Source of the DNA: Alphaproteobacteria bacterium
Lineage (GTDB): Bacteria; Pseudomonadota; Alphaproteobacteria; Rs-D84
Assembly (NCBI GenBank): GCA_016301865.1
Contig: JAEDOP010000032.1
Span: 1-7,348, forward strand
Length of the DNA: 7,348 nucleotides
Direction: 5' to 3'
Both the position numbers and the translations under genes were made by a program. The notes beneath the pieces were generated by a model. The model made no database searches. It had not been told where the DNA came from and was given only the letters and a program-made list of their open reading frames with translations. Below are positions 1-5,660 of the stretch, piece after piece (position 1 is the stretch's first letter; each line of letters starts with the position of its first letter).

Positions 1-20
1 TGTAACTTCTGTACACTACG
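1..20 (+). repeat. 20-bp dyad-like repeat, copy 1
   Basis: This copy matches the element at 101-120 at 17 of 20 positions, with the right half (TGTACACTACG) identical. Its left half is degenerate, so the internal symmetry is weaker than in copy 2. It sits at the window edge and could extend further left. Confidence 0.6.
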
Positions 21-100
21 CCATTTCCAACCCGTTTATCTATACCATTATCTTTTATTTTATAAAATCTGGGGCATATCTGTGGGTGGTCGACATCTCA

Positions 101-120
101 TGTAGCGTTTGTACACTACG
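101..120 (+). repeat. 20-bp dyad-like repeat, copy 2
   Basis: Copy 2 starts exactly 100 bp after copy 1. It has interrupted two-fold symmetry of the form GTAG-N-GT-N4-AC-N-CTAC, with 14 of 20 positions symmetric, which resembles a binding site for a dimeric DNA-binding protein. The flanks extend the pairing (CATGTAG at 99-105 against CTAC and ATG at 116-123, with one bulged G). Which protein would bind, if any, cannot be told from the sequence. Confidence 0.55.
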
Positions 121-137
121 ATGCCCGATTTGATTTT

Positions 138-152
138 ATCTAAATCATTCTA
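138..152 (+). repeat. 15-bp direct repeat, copy 1
   Basis: ATCTAAATCATTCTA matches the segment at 207-221 at 14 of 15 positions. Both copies are followed by a similar T/A-rich run. The two copies start 69 bp apart. Confidence 0.5.
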
Positions 153-192
153 TTTAATTTAAGCCTGGCAAGGAGTTTATTTGCTACGTTGT

Positions 193-205
193 CGGAACTG
201 TTCCG
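193..205. promoter_or_regulatory. Perfect 13-bp palindrome, operator-like
   Basis: CGGAAC and GTTCCG are perfect inverted 6-bp arms around a single T. The GAAC/GTTC half-sites recall LexA-type operators, but the 1-base spacing fits neither the Gram-positive form (GAAC-N4-GTTC) nor the alphaproteobacterial direct repeat (GTTC-N7-GTTC). I therefore call only a dyad, with no assigned regulator. Confidence 0.35.
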
Positions 206-206
206 C

Positions 207-221
207 ATCTGAATCATTCTA
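207..221 (+). repeat. 15-bp direct repeat, copy 2
   Basis: ATCTGAATCATTCTA is the second copy of the 138-152 element, with one substitution. It begins two bases after the palindrome at 193-205. Confidence 0.5.
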
Positions 222-251
222 ATTTATTTTCAATGAATTGGAAACGCAGAT

Positions 252-273
252 AAAAAATCCCGCCATTGGCGGG
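252..273 (-). terminator. Intrinsic terminator of the 166-residue hypothetical gene
   Basis: On the minus strand a CCCGCC/GGCGGG hairpin (arms 268-273 and 259-264, 3-base loop) is followed by a T run (257-252). It begins only four bases after the stop codon of the gene at 278-778, so it clearly ends that transcript. Confidence 0.9.
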
Positions 274-277
274 TGTT

Positions 278-778
278 TTATTTTTGTTGCTGGCGTGCCA
301 TGAATTCGGAAATCAAGCGTTCGCGCAATGCAATCTGTTTTTTTAAATCGCGGCGTGATGCATGGTTTAAACGTGACATATAATTTTCTTCGTATCCATC
401 AAATATCTGTATTAGTTCTGGGAAAACCTGAAGCACGGGTTTGCCGGTTCTTTTGTCCAGGTATTCAATGATTTGCGTTGCAATTTTTTCGCCCATAATT
501 TCGCGCAGGACGGTTTGTTTCTTTGCCATTTCACATGCGCCGGGGTTTGGAAATTGAGTACAAGAAATCATGCCTGTACTTTCTTGGATCTGTTTGCCAT
601 TCAAGACAACAACAGCCAGCGGCGCGGTTTTGCACAGGCTAAATAATTCAGTTGACATAAATGGTGAAAATGTAATTTGGTATGTGTTTTTCTTTTTCTT
701 GGACACATGGTTTTCTGGAATTGTCGACACAACCGTTGTTGGTGCAGATGTTGAATTTTTTTTGCCAAATAATTTCAT
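278..778 (-). CDS. Hypothetical protein, 166 residues, unrecognised family
   Basis: I do not recognise this protein. It is 166 residues long, with no signal peptide or membrane segment, so it is probably cytoplasmic. The N-terminus is basic and rich in Ser, Thr and Lys (residues 5-31, including KKKK at 27-30) and looks disordered. A more ordered part follows from about residue 32, with a hydrophobic strand at 51-60 (APLAVVVLNG), Cys at 49, 73 and 82, and a charged helical C-terminus (about 133-166). The start at 778 is chosen because AGGGGA (785-790) lies 6 bases upstream. An in-frame ATG at 802 has no such site and falls at about the predicted transcription start. The gene has its own promoter and terminator and is followed by the repeat-rich left end, so it is a monocistronic unit. 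Its reality as a gene is well supported; its function is unknown. Confidence 0.8.
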   Translation of the reverse strand: MKLFGKKNSTSAPTTVVSTIPENHVSKKKKNTYQITFSPFMSTELFSLCKTAPLAVVVLNGKQIQESTGMISCTQFPNPGACEMAKKQTVLREIMGEKIATQIIEYLDKRTGKPVLQVFPELIQIFDGYEENYMSRLNHASRRDLKKQIALRERLISEFMARQQQK

Positions 779-784
779 GAGTGT

Positions 785-790
785 TCCCCT
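785..790 (-). promoter_or_regulatory. Ribosome binding site that fixes the start at 778
   Basis: On the minus strand this reads AGGGGA, 6 bases before the ATG at 778. It favours that start over the in-frame ATG at 802, which would add eight residues. Confidence 0.7.
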
Positions 791-809
791 TTTTTTTATC
801 ATTGCTTAA

Positions 810-837
810 AATATAGCACAAAATATGAAATTGTCAA
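810..837 (-). promoter_or_regulatory. Sigma70-type promoter for the 166-residue hypothetical gene
   Basis: On the minus strand a perfect -35 TTGACA (837-832) is followed after 16 bases by TATATT (815-810), a good -10. Transcription would start near 803, giving a leader of about 25 bases to the ATG at 778. It is the best promoter match in the window and lies just beyond the parE terminator. Confidence 0.75.
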
Positions 838-847
838 TAGGAAAGAA

Positions 848-881
848 AGAAAAAATCTATCGGGATTGTTTCCGATAGATT
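848..881 (-). terminator. Intrinsic terminator of parE
   Basis: On the minus strand a perfect 10-bp stem (AATCTATCGG, 881-872, with CCGATAGATT, 863-854) with an 8-base loop runs into six Ts. It lies three bases past the parE stop codon and separates parE from the next gene. Confidence 0.9.
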
Positions 882-884
882 GTT

Positions 885-2864
885 TTATACGAACAAGTCT
901 TTTACAAATTGGGCATGTTCGGTGATGAATTTGAATCGAAATTCTGGCTTTTTGCCCATCAATTCAGAAACAATTGTGCGTGTTTTTTTCGTGTCTTCGA
1001 TGCCGTCTTCGGTACGTGGCGGCAGGTCAATGCGTATCAATCGGCGTGTTTTGGGTGACATGGTGGTTTCTTTTAACTGGTTCGGCATCATTTCGCCCAG
1101 ACCCTTGAATCGTGAAATTTCAACCTTTTTATTTTTATATTTGGTTGATTTCAGGGTTTCCAATTCTTCGTCCGTATCAACATATATGGATTCAGTTCCG
1201 CATGTTAATTTATACAGCGGTGGGCACGATAAATACAGGTGGCCACCATAAATTAACTGGGGCATGTATTGATAGAAAAATGTCATCAGCAGTGATGCAA
1301 TATGACTGCCGTCGACGTCGGCATCGGTCATAACGATAACTTTTTCATAACGCAGTTTATCTTCGTTCCAATCTTTGGCTGTGCCTGCGCCAATAATGTC
1401 AATTAAATCGTTTAATTCGCGGTTGTTGCCAAAACGTTCGTCGGAATTAGATATAACATTTAATACCTTGCCGCGCAGTGGCATAATTGCCTGGGTTGCA
1501 CGATCGCGTGCCTGTTTTGCGGTGCCACCGGCCGATTCCCCCTCTACAATAAATAATTCTGTGCCGGCGATGCCGTGTTTTGAACAGTCAGCCAGTTTCG
1601 CAGGCATGCGGATACGCTTGGTCGGGGTTTTGCGGGCAACATCTTTGACCTGTTTTGTTTTGATGCGCGCGTTTGCCAGGTTGATTACAAATTCCAGTAA
1701 TTCGTTCGCCGTCTTTGGGTCGGATGCCAGGAACATTTCCCATGGGTCGCGCAGTGCATTTTCAGTATAACGCGCGATTTCTGGGTTGGATAATTTTTCC
1801 TTGGTCTGGCCCAGGAATTGTGGTGTTTTATAGAAAACAGACACGATTGCAGCGACGGAATCAAAAACGTCTTCGCCGATAATTGAAGCGGTGGCTTTGT
1901 TATTAACTTTTTCCCCGTATGCCTTAATCCCCTTGGTAATGGCGGATTTGAATCCGGTTTCGTGTGTGCCACCGTCGATTGTCGCAATTGTATTACAGTA
2001 AGACGAGAAGAACCCATCGTCAGATGCTGCGCCATTTTCATCGGTTAAAAATGTCAGTGCCCATTCAACATGACCGCTGTCATCGGGGAAATCAACGCTG
2101 CCACTGAAAATTCGGGGCAGGATTCGTGGTTTAGAATCTGTCTTTTCTGCCAGGAAATCCGCCACGCCGTTCGGATAAAAGAACGTTGTTGTGGCCGGGA
2201 TATTCATGTCTTCGGTCAATAATTCTGGGTTGCAGTGCCAGTCGATTTTAACACCGCGGGATAGGAATGCCTTGGCCTGGGCCATGCGATAAATTTTTAC
2301 CGGTTTGAATGTGGCAGATGCACCAAAAATTTCATCATCAATTGTAAAGCGGATTTTTGTCCCGTGTGCCTTGGTTTCATCGCCCCGCGTCATTGGCGAT
2401 GTTGTGACGCCACGTGAAAAAGTCTGGTGCCAGTTATAGCCGTCGCGGGCAATGTCCACCACCATTTCAGATGACAGGGCATTTACTACGGCCGAACCAA
2501 CACCGTGCAGACCGCCACTGGTTTTATAAACATTGTTATTAAATTTACCGCCCGAATGCAGGGTTGTTAATATAACCTCTAAGGCGGATTTGCCGGGGTA
2601 CTTTGGGTGTTCGTCCACCGGAATACCACGACCGTCGTCGGTGATTTCAATGGTCTTGGAATCAATTAAATTTACTGTGATTTTCTTGGCAAAGCCGGCG
2701 ACGGCTTCGTCAATAGAATTGTCCATAATTTCAATCGGCAGGTGATGCCACGCCTTTTCATCGGTGCCACCAATATACATGCCGGGACGCAGGCGAACGG
2801 GTTCAAGCCCTTCTAGGACCTGGATGTCTGATGCGTCATATGTTTGTGTCTTTTTCTCTGTCAT
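885..2864 (-). CDS. parE: DNA topoisomerase IV subunit B (ParE)
   Basis: ParE is the ATPase subunit of topoisomerase IV, which works with ParC to unlink replicated chromosomes in the cytoplasm. The 659-residue product has the expected order. The GHKL ATPase shows EIMDNSIDEA (45-54, catalytic Glu45, Mg-ligand Asn49), DDGRG (76-80) and GGLHGVGSA (117-125). The transducer has DGGTHETGF (297-305) and QTKEKL (353-358). The TOPRIM domain has EGESAGG (441-447) and DADVDGSH (514-521), followed by RFKGLGEM (585-592). Its length and the C-terminal LMGKKPEFRF fit ParE rather than GyrB, which usually ends with a different LMG motif and is longer. The ATG at 2864 is preferred because it aligns with known ParE starts; an in-frame TTG at 2909 would add 15 unlikely residues. 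No ribosome binding site precedes the ATG. It is divergent from dnaJ. In TOPRIM, Glu replaces the usual Asp of EGDSAGG. Confidence 0.95.
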   Translation of the reverse strand: MTEKKTQTYDASDIQVLEGLEPVRLRPGMYIGGTDEKAWHHLPIEIMDNSIDEAVAGFAKKITVNLIDSKTIEITDDGRGIPVDEHPKYPGKSALEVILTTLHSGGKFNNNVYKTSGGLHGVGSAVVNALSSEMVVDIARDGYNWHQTFSRGVTTSPMTRGDETKAHGTKIRFTIDDEIFGASATFKPVKIYRMAQAKAFLSRGVKIDWHCNPELLTEDMNIPATTTFFYPNGVADFLAEKTDSKPRILPRIFSGSVDFPDDSGHVEWALTFLTDENGAASDDGFFSSYCNTIATIDGGTHETGFKSAITKGIKAYGEKVNNKATASIIGEDVFDSVAAIVSVFYKTPQFLGQTKEKLSNPEIARYTENALRDPWEMFLASDPKTANELLEFVINLANARIKTKQVKDVARKTPTKRIRMPAKLADCSKHGIAGTELFIVEGESAGGTAKQARDRATQAIMPLRGKVLNVISNSDERFGNNRELNDLIDIIGAGTAKDWNEDKLRYEKVIVMTDADVDGSHIASLLMTFFYQYMPQLIYGGHLYLSCPPLYKLTCGTESIYVDTDEELETLKSTKYKNKKVEISRFKGLGEMMPNQLKETTMSPKTRRLIRIDLPPRTEDGIEDTKKTRTIVSELMGKKPEFRFKFITEHAQFVKDLFV

Positions 2865-2873
2865 AATGTTAGT

Positions 2874-2919
2874 ATTATTAAAACATTTTTGAATTTTACG
2901 CAAGTCCAAAGAATTTCAA
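2874..2919 (-). promoter_or_regulatory. Candidate parE promoter region (two weak options)
   Basis: Two imperfect minus-strand promoters fit. One is TTGAAA (2919-2914) with TAAAAT (2898-2893), good hexamers but a short 15-base spacer. The other is TTGCGT (2903-2898) with AATAAT (2879-2874) at 18 bases, which would start transcription only a few bases before the ATG. Either one argues against the TTG at 2909 as the translation start. I cannot choose between them. Confidence 0.35.
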
Positions 2920-2938
2920 CCTAAATCATATTTTGGGG

Positions 2939-2966
2939 TTGAATTTTTGTTGGGGCGTTCTATATA
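2939..2966 (+). promoter_or_regulatory. Candidate dnaJ promoter
   Basis: TTGAAT (2939-2944) and TATATA (2961-2966) are separated by 16 bases, upstream of dnaJ on the plus strand. The surrounding GGTTGAA and CTATATATTTG also loosely resemble heat-shock sigma-32 elements of Alphaproteobacteria, which would suit dnaJ, but the match is imperfect and could equally be a sigma70 site. Confidence 0.4.
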
Positions 2967-2999
2967 TTTGATAACGAATAATTATATGGACATACAGAT

Positions 3000-4127
3000 A
3001 TGAATAAAAATCCGTACGAAGTTTTAGGTGTTGCACGCGACGCGTCTGATGCAGATATTAAAAAGGCATACCATAAACTGGTGATGAAGTATCATCCAGA
3101 CAGAAATCCAGACAACAAAGATGCCGAAGAAAAATTCAAGGAAGTAAATAATGCCTTTGATATATTAAAAGACCCACAGAAACGTGCGGCATATGACCGA
3201 TTTGGTGATGCCGCGTTTGCCGGCGGTAATGCGTCGGGGGCGGGATTTGGTGGTAATCCATTTGGTGATGGGGTATTCCATTTTAATATGGGTGGTGGCG
3301 CCGGGATGGAGGATATCCTGCGCGAAGCGATGCGTGGATTTGGATTTGGTGACTTTGGTGGCGGGCCACAGCGCGGTGCACCACAACGTGGTGGGCGCGA
3401 TTTACTGGATGAAGTGGTGATTGATTTGCGCGATGCATATTTTGGCAAGACGCATACTGTTAAGTTTTCCAGTAATACCGCATGTGAAAAATGTCATGGT
3501 TTTGGCACGGCCAATGGAAAGCCTGCGCCGGCATGTTCGCGTTGTGGGGGCAGCGGCTTTATTCAAACGCGCCAGGGATTCTTTGCAATGGAATCACCAT
3601 GCCCAGAATGTAATGGACTGGGGCGCAAGATTGATAAAAAGTGCAGCGTGTGCGGTGGCACAGGTACAGAACATAAACAACGTACATTAGAGGTTAAGAT
3701 TTCGGCCGGTATCGAAGATGGTGCGCGGCTGCGTTTGGCGGGCCAGGGCGAAGCGGGTGCAAATGGCGCGCCGGCGGGTGATTTCTATTTGGATATTCGT
3801 GTGCGCCCGGACAAGCGTTTTGAACGCAACGGCAGTGATTTGATTACGCGTGTGGATGTACCGTTTGCAACACTTGCGCTGGGGGGTGAGATAGAGGTTG
3901 AAACTATTGATGATAAAAAATTATCAGTCAAAGTGCCGGTCGGCACCCAGGTTGGTGAAAAGTTGCGTGTCCGTGGGCATGGTATGCCATCGGCGCGTCG
4001 CGCGGGCGCGTTTGGCGATTTGTATATAGATATTTCAATTAAGATTCCGACCAAGTTGTCAGAGAAACAGAAAAAATTATTAAGTGAATTTGCCGGAACA
4101 AAAACGGATAAGAAAGGTTGGTTCTGA
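3000..4127 (+). CDS. dnaJ: Chaperone protein DnaJ (Hsp40)
   Basis: DnaJ is the cytoplasmic Hsp40 co-chaperone that delivers unfolded clients to DnaK and stimulates its ATPase. The 375-residue product is a full-length class I DnaJ. The J domain occupies about residues 4-70 with the HPD motif at 32-34. A Gly/Phe-rich linker runs from about 74 to 132. The zinc-binding domain has four CxxCxGxG repeats (starting at Cys162, Cys179, Cys201 and Cys215). The two-part client-binding and dimerisation region follows to the end. The ATG at 3000 starts directly on the J domain; only a weak GGA at 2988-2990 serves as ribosome binding site. dnaK is not adjacent in this window, whereas in many Alphaproteobacteria dnaJ follows dnaK. 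Here dnaJ stands alone, divergent from parE and closed by its own terminator, so it is likely a single-gene transcript. Confidence 0.97.
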   Translation: MNKNPYEVLGVARDASDADIKKAYHKLVMKYHPDRNPDNKDAEEKFKEVNNAFDILKDPQKRAAYDRFGDAAFAGGNASGAGFGGNPFGDGVFHFNMGGGAGMEDILREAMRGFGFGDFGGGPQRGAPQRGGRDLLDEVVIDLRDAYFGKTHTVKFSSNTACEKCHGFGTANGKPAPACSRCGGSGFIQTRQGFFAMESPCPECNGLGRKIDKKCSVCGGTGTEHKQRTLEVKISAGIEDGARLRLAGQGEAGANGAPAGDFYLDIRVRPDKRFERNGSDLITRVDVPFATLALGGEIEVETIDDKKLSVKVPVGTQVGEKLRVRGHGMPSARRAGAFGDLYIDISIKIPTKLSEKQKKLLSEFAGTKTDKKGWF

Positions 4128-4130
4128 TAA

Positions 4131-4160
4131 AAAATCCCCCAAACGGGGGATTTTGTTTTT
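4131..4160. terminator. Bidirectional intrinsic terminator between dnaJ and the exported-protein gene
   Basis: AAAATCCCCC (4131-4140) and GGGGGATTTT (4145-4154) form a perfect 10-bp stem with a 4-base loop. T-rich runs follow on both strands (4151-4160 on plus; the A run before 4135 on minus). It lies three bases after the dnaJ stop and serves both convergent genes. Confidence 0.92.
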
Positions 4161-4171
4161 CCATCATCTGA

Positions 4172-5512
4172 TTATTGGATACCGACGCGGAACTGGTCGC
4201 CCCATTCAGCCACGTTTTGACCGCCAATGGTACATTTTATATCTTCGAACCCGTTTTCAACCTGGTTCTTTTTGACAACACTGCTGGTGATTAATCCGCC
4301 CGCAGTTCCCAATACAACACCCGCAATACTGTCAGATGCCAAACGCGCGGTGTTAAATTTACCTTCTTCGTTTTTCCATACACTGACATCATCGCGGAAT
4401 TTATTGTGTATCGATGTCAGTTGAATGTACGCGTTGTTGACACGTTCGGTAAGTTTGGTAATCGTAATCGTCACATCTGTATTGGATGTCTGGGTACAGT
4501 TTTGTGGCTGTAATTCCAACAGCGCACCCCACAATTTATTAAACTCTTGTTCTGATTTTGTGTTGGCACGGCACATTTTTTGTATTTTATCAATCAGCGC
4601 CATTATATCTGCGTTATCTTTGCATTGTGTGGACCAATTTGCGATAAGGTTTAATGTGTCGGTATTACATTCAAATGGTTTTGTTTTGTCGCTTTGTGTT
4701 GCTTCGCAATATCCACGACCTTTTCGTTCAACAAATTTCATTCCAGATACAAGACAGAGACATTCTTTGCCGGTCCATTCGGCAACCTCTTTGGGTAAAT
4801 CGCAACACGCTTTGCCTTCGGTCGTTGTGCGCTGTTCACGACATGTTTTTTTATCGGCGGGCGGATTTATAACTGGGTCTGGTTTGTCTTTGTTTGGGGC
4901 GTATGGAACGCATTGTTTTTGTTTTTTGTCCCATACATACTCTTGTTCATTGGATTCGCGACAGCTGCATTCCTTCAATACAGTGTCCCATTTGACCTTG
5001 GGGTCTGATTTTTGTGCGTTAAGGCAATCGCGCATATCTGGGGTCAAATAGCAAACACCAGATGTCACAGAAGAGATAAGTGTAACATCGCGTCCATCCA
5101 GATTGACAATTTGGTCACTTAAATCTGTATAGGTTTCAGGCAAAGTTGTACAGGCTGTATATGACTTTAGCTGCCATTTATCGCTTTTGTTTAGAACGCA
5201 TTGATATAGTTTGTCTGGTCCGGTCTTGCTTCCTTTGAAATAAGAATCATCAGTCGTCAGAAATAATGTAGAGTATTTACACCCTTGTTCTTTGTCGCAC
5301 TCATAGACCAACCCGTTTTTTAGTTCGCAACCATTGTCGTCTTCGCATTCTTGTGCTTCTTTGAAAGCGTCTTCATTAGTGTACATAAATTCATCATCGT
5401 CCGAAGCCTGTAACCATTGGAACGATACTGTTCTGCCTGGGCAAAAAGGTGCAGCAAATGCGTTTGCGCAACATACCATTGTTAAAATCACAAGAAAACC
5501 AAGCTTTTTCAT
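4172..5512 (-). CDS. Exported cysteine-rich protein with two C-x-C modules, function unknown
   Basis: I do not recognise a named family. The 446-residue product starts with a clear Sec signal peptide (basic MKK, hydrophobic core 5-15, likely cut after AFA at 20), so it is exported. The mature part has 23 cysteines, 22 of them between residues 24 and 339, implying a disulfide-rich fold. Two related modules occur: W175 to C201 (with C182-x-C184) and W246 to C269 (with C251-x-C253). They are joined by a Pro/Lys/Asp-rich linker (204-220). A helical part follows (about 285-380). A Gly/Ala-rich hydrophobic stretch at 395-413, like a glycine zipper, may insert in or pack against a membrane, before a conserved-looking tail with one Cys (427) and several Gly and Trp. 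AGGAGA at 5521-5526, 8 bases upstream, supports the start. It has its own promoter. A surface or envelope protein is likely; no enzymatic motif is visible. Confidence 0.82.
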   Translation of the reverse strand: MKKLGFLVILTMVCCANAFAAPFCPGRTVSFQWLQASDDDEFMYTNEDAFKEAQECEDDNGCELKNGLVYECDKEQGCKYSTLFLTTDDSYFKGSKTGPDKLYQCVLNKSDKWQLKSYTACTTLPETYTDLSDQIVNLDGRDVTLISSVTSGVCYLTPDMRDCLNAQKSDPKVKWDTVLKECSCRESNEQEYVWDKKQKQCVPYAPNKDKPDPVINPPADKKTCREQRTTTEGKACCDLPKEVAEWTGKECLCLVSGMKFVERKGRGYCEATQSDKTKPFECNTDTLNLIANWSTQCKDNADIMALIDKIQKMCRANTKSEQEFNKLWGALLELQPQNCTQTSNTDVTITITKLTERVNNAYIQLTSIHNKFRDDVSVWKNEEGKFNTARLASDSIAGVVLGTAGGLITSSVVKKNQVENGFEDIKCTIGGQNVAEWGDQFRVGIQ

Positions 5513-5520
5513 GAAAAAAC

Positions 5521-5526
5521 TCTCCT
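5521..5526 (-). promoter_or_regulatory. Strong ribosome binding site of the exported-protein gene
   Basis: AGGAGA on the minus strand, 8 bases before the ATG at 5512, supports that start; this places the signal peptide exactly at the N-terminus. Confidence 0.75.
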
Positions 5527-5536
5527 ATCATACTGC

Positions 5537-5562
5537 CTAAACCAAACCACCGTTTGGATTAG
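5537..5562 (-). promoter_or_regulatory. Stem-loop (26-base dyad) in the leader of the exported-protein gene
   Basis: On the plus strand, CTAA and CCAAAC (5537-5540, 5542-5547) are mirrored by GTTTGG and TTAG (5552-5557, 5559-5562). They are interrupted by a single mismatched pair and close a 4-base loop. In the minus-strand transcript this gives a stem of about 11 positions, ending 10 bases upstream of the ribosome binding site. There is no following T run, so it is not a terminator. It could be a leader RNA structure affecting translation or stability, or a protein-binding dyad. Confidence 0.5.
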
Positions 5563-5590
5563 ATGAATTTTTATATCCCTATTGTTTGAC

Positions 5591-5619
5591 ATTTTATCAT
5601 AAATTCTGTTGTGTTCCAA
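5591..5619 (-). promoter_or_regulatory. Candidate promoter of the exported-protein gene
   Basis: On the minus strand TTGGAA (5619-5614) is followed after 17 bases by TAAAAT (5596-5591), a good sigma70-type pair. Transcription would start near 5584 and give a leader of about 70 bases that includes the stem-loop at 5537-5562. It lies just past the pgsA terminator, so the gene would be expressed independently of pgsA. Confidence 0.6.
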
Positions 5620-5623
5620 GAAT

Positions 5624-5649
5624 AAAAAAACCGCCATATGGCGGTTTTT
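5624..5649. terminator. Intrinsic terminator of pgsA
   Basis: ACCGCC and GGCGGT arms extended by A and T runs form a perfect 10-bp stem (5626-5635 with 5640-5649) with an ATAT loop. On the minus strand it is followed by seven Ts. It lies 11 bases past the pgsA stop codon. The T run on the plus strand also makes it usable in that direction. Confidence 0.9.
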
Positions 5650-5660
5650 AGATTGGTTTT

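Larger units (their letters stand above)
1..251. other. Gene-free region rich in repeats and dyads
   Basis: I find no convincing coding sequence here on either strand; open frames are about a dozen codons long. The region is AT-rich and holds a 20-bp element twice (1-20 and 101-120), a 15-bp direct repeat (138-152 and 207-221), a 13-bp palindrome (193-205), and GGGCAT at 72-77 that could pair with ATGCCC at 121-126. The density of short repeats suggests a regulatory region, a structured transcript or remnants of a small element. The gene to the left lies outside the window, so it is unclear whether this is a promoter region or a 3' flank. I saw no DnaA box and no TTAA-N7-TTAA CtrA site. Confidence 0.6.

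Noticed and set aside
1..251. Replication origin or CRISPR-like array
   Set aside because: There is no DnaA box and no CtrA site, and only two copies of each repeat occur with unequal, non-spacer-like intervals.
1685..2041. 118-codon minus-strand frame inside parE
   Set aside because: It is an out-of-frame shadow of the conserved ParE transducer region, which is uninterrupted in the main frame.
2865..2909. TTG start giving ParE 15 extra residues
   Set aside because: The extra residues do not resemble ParE N-termini, the TTG lacks a ribosome binding site, and candidate promoter elements overlap it.
4425..5051. 208-codon plus-strand open frame opposite the exported-protein gene
   Set aside because: It lies antisense to a gene with a signal peptide, ribosome binding site, promoter and terminator. 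Its Cys- and Ser-rich composition is what the reverse of that gene would give.
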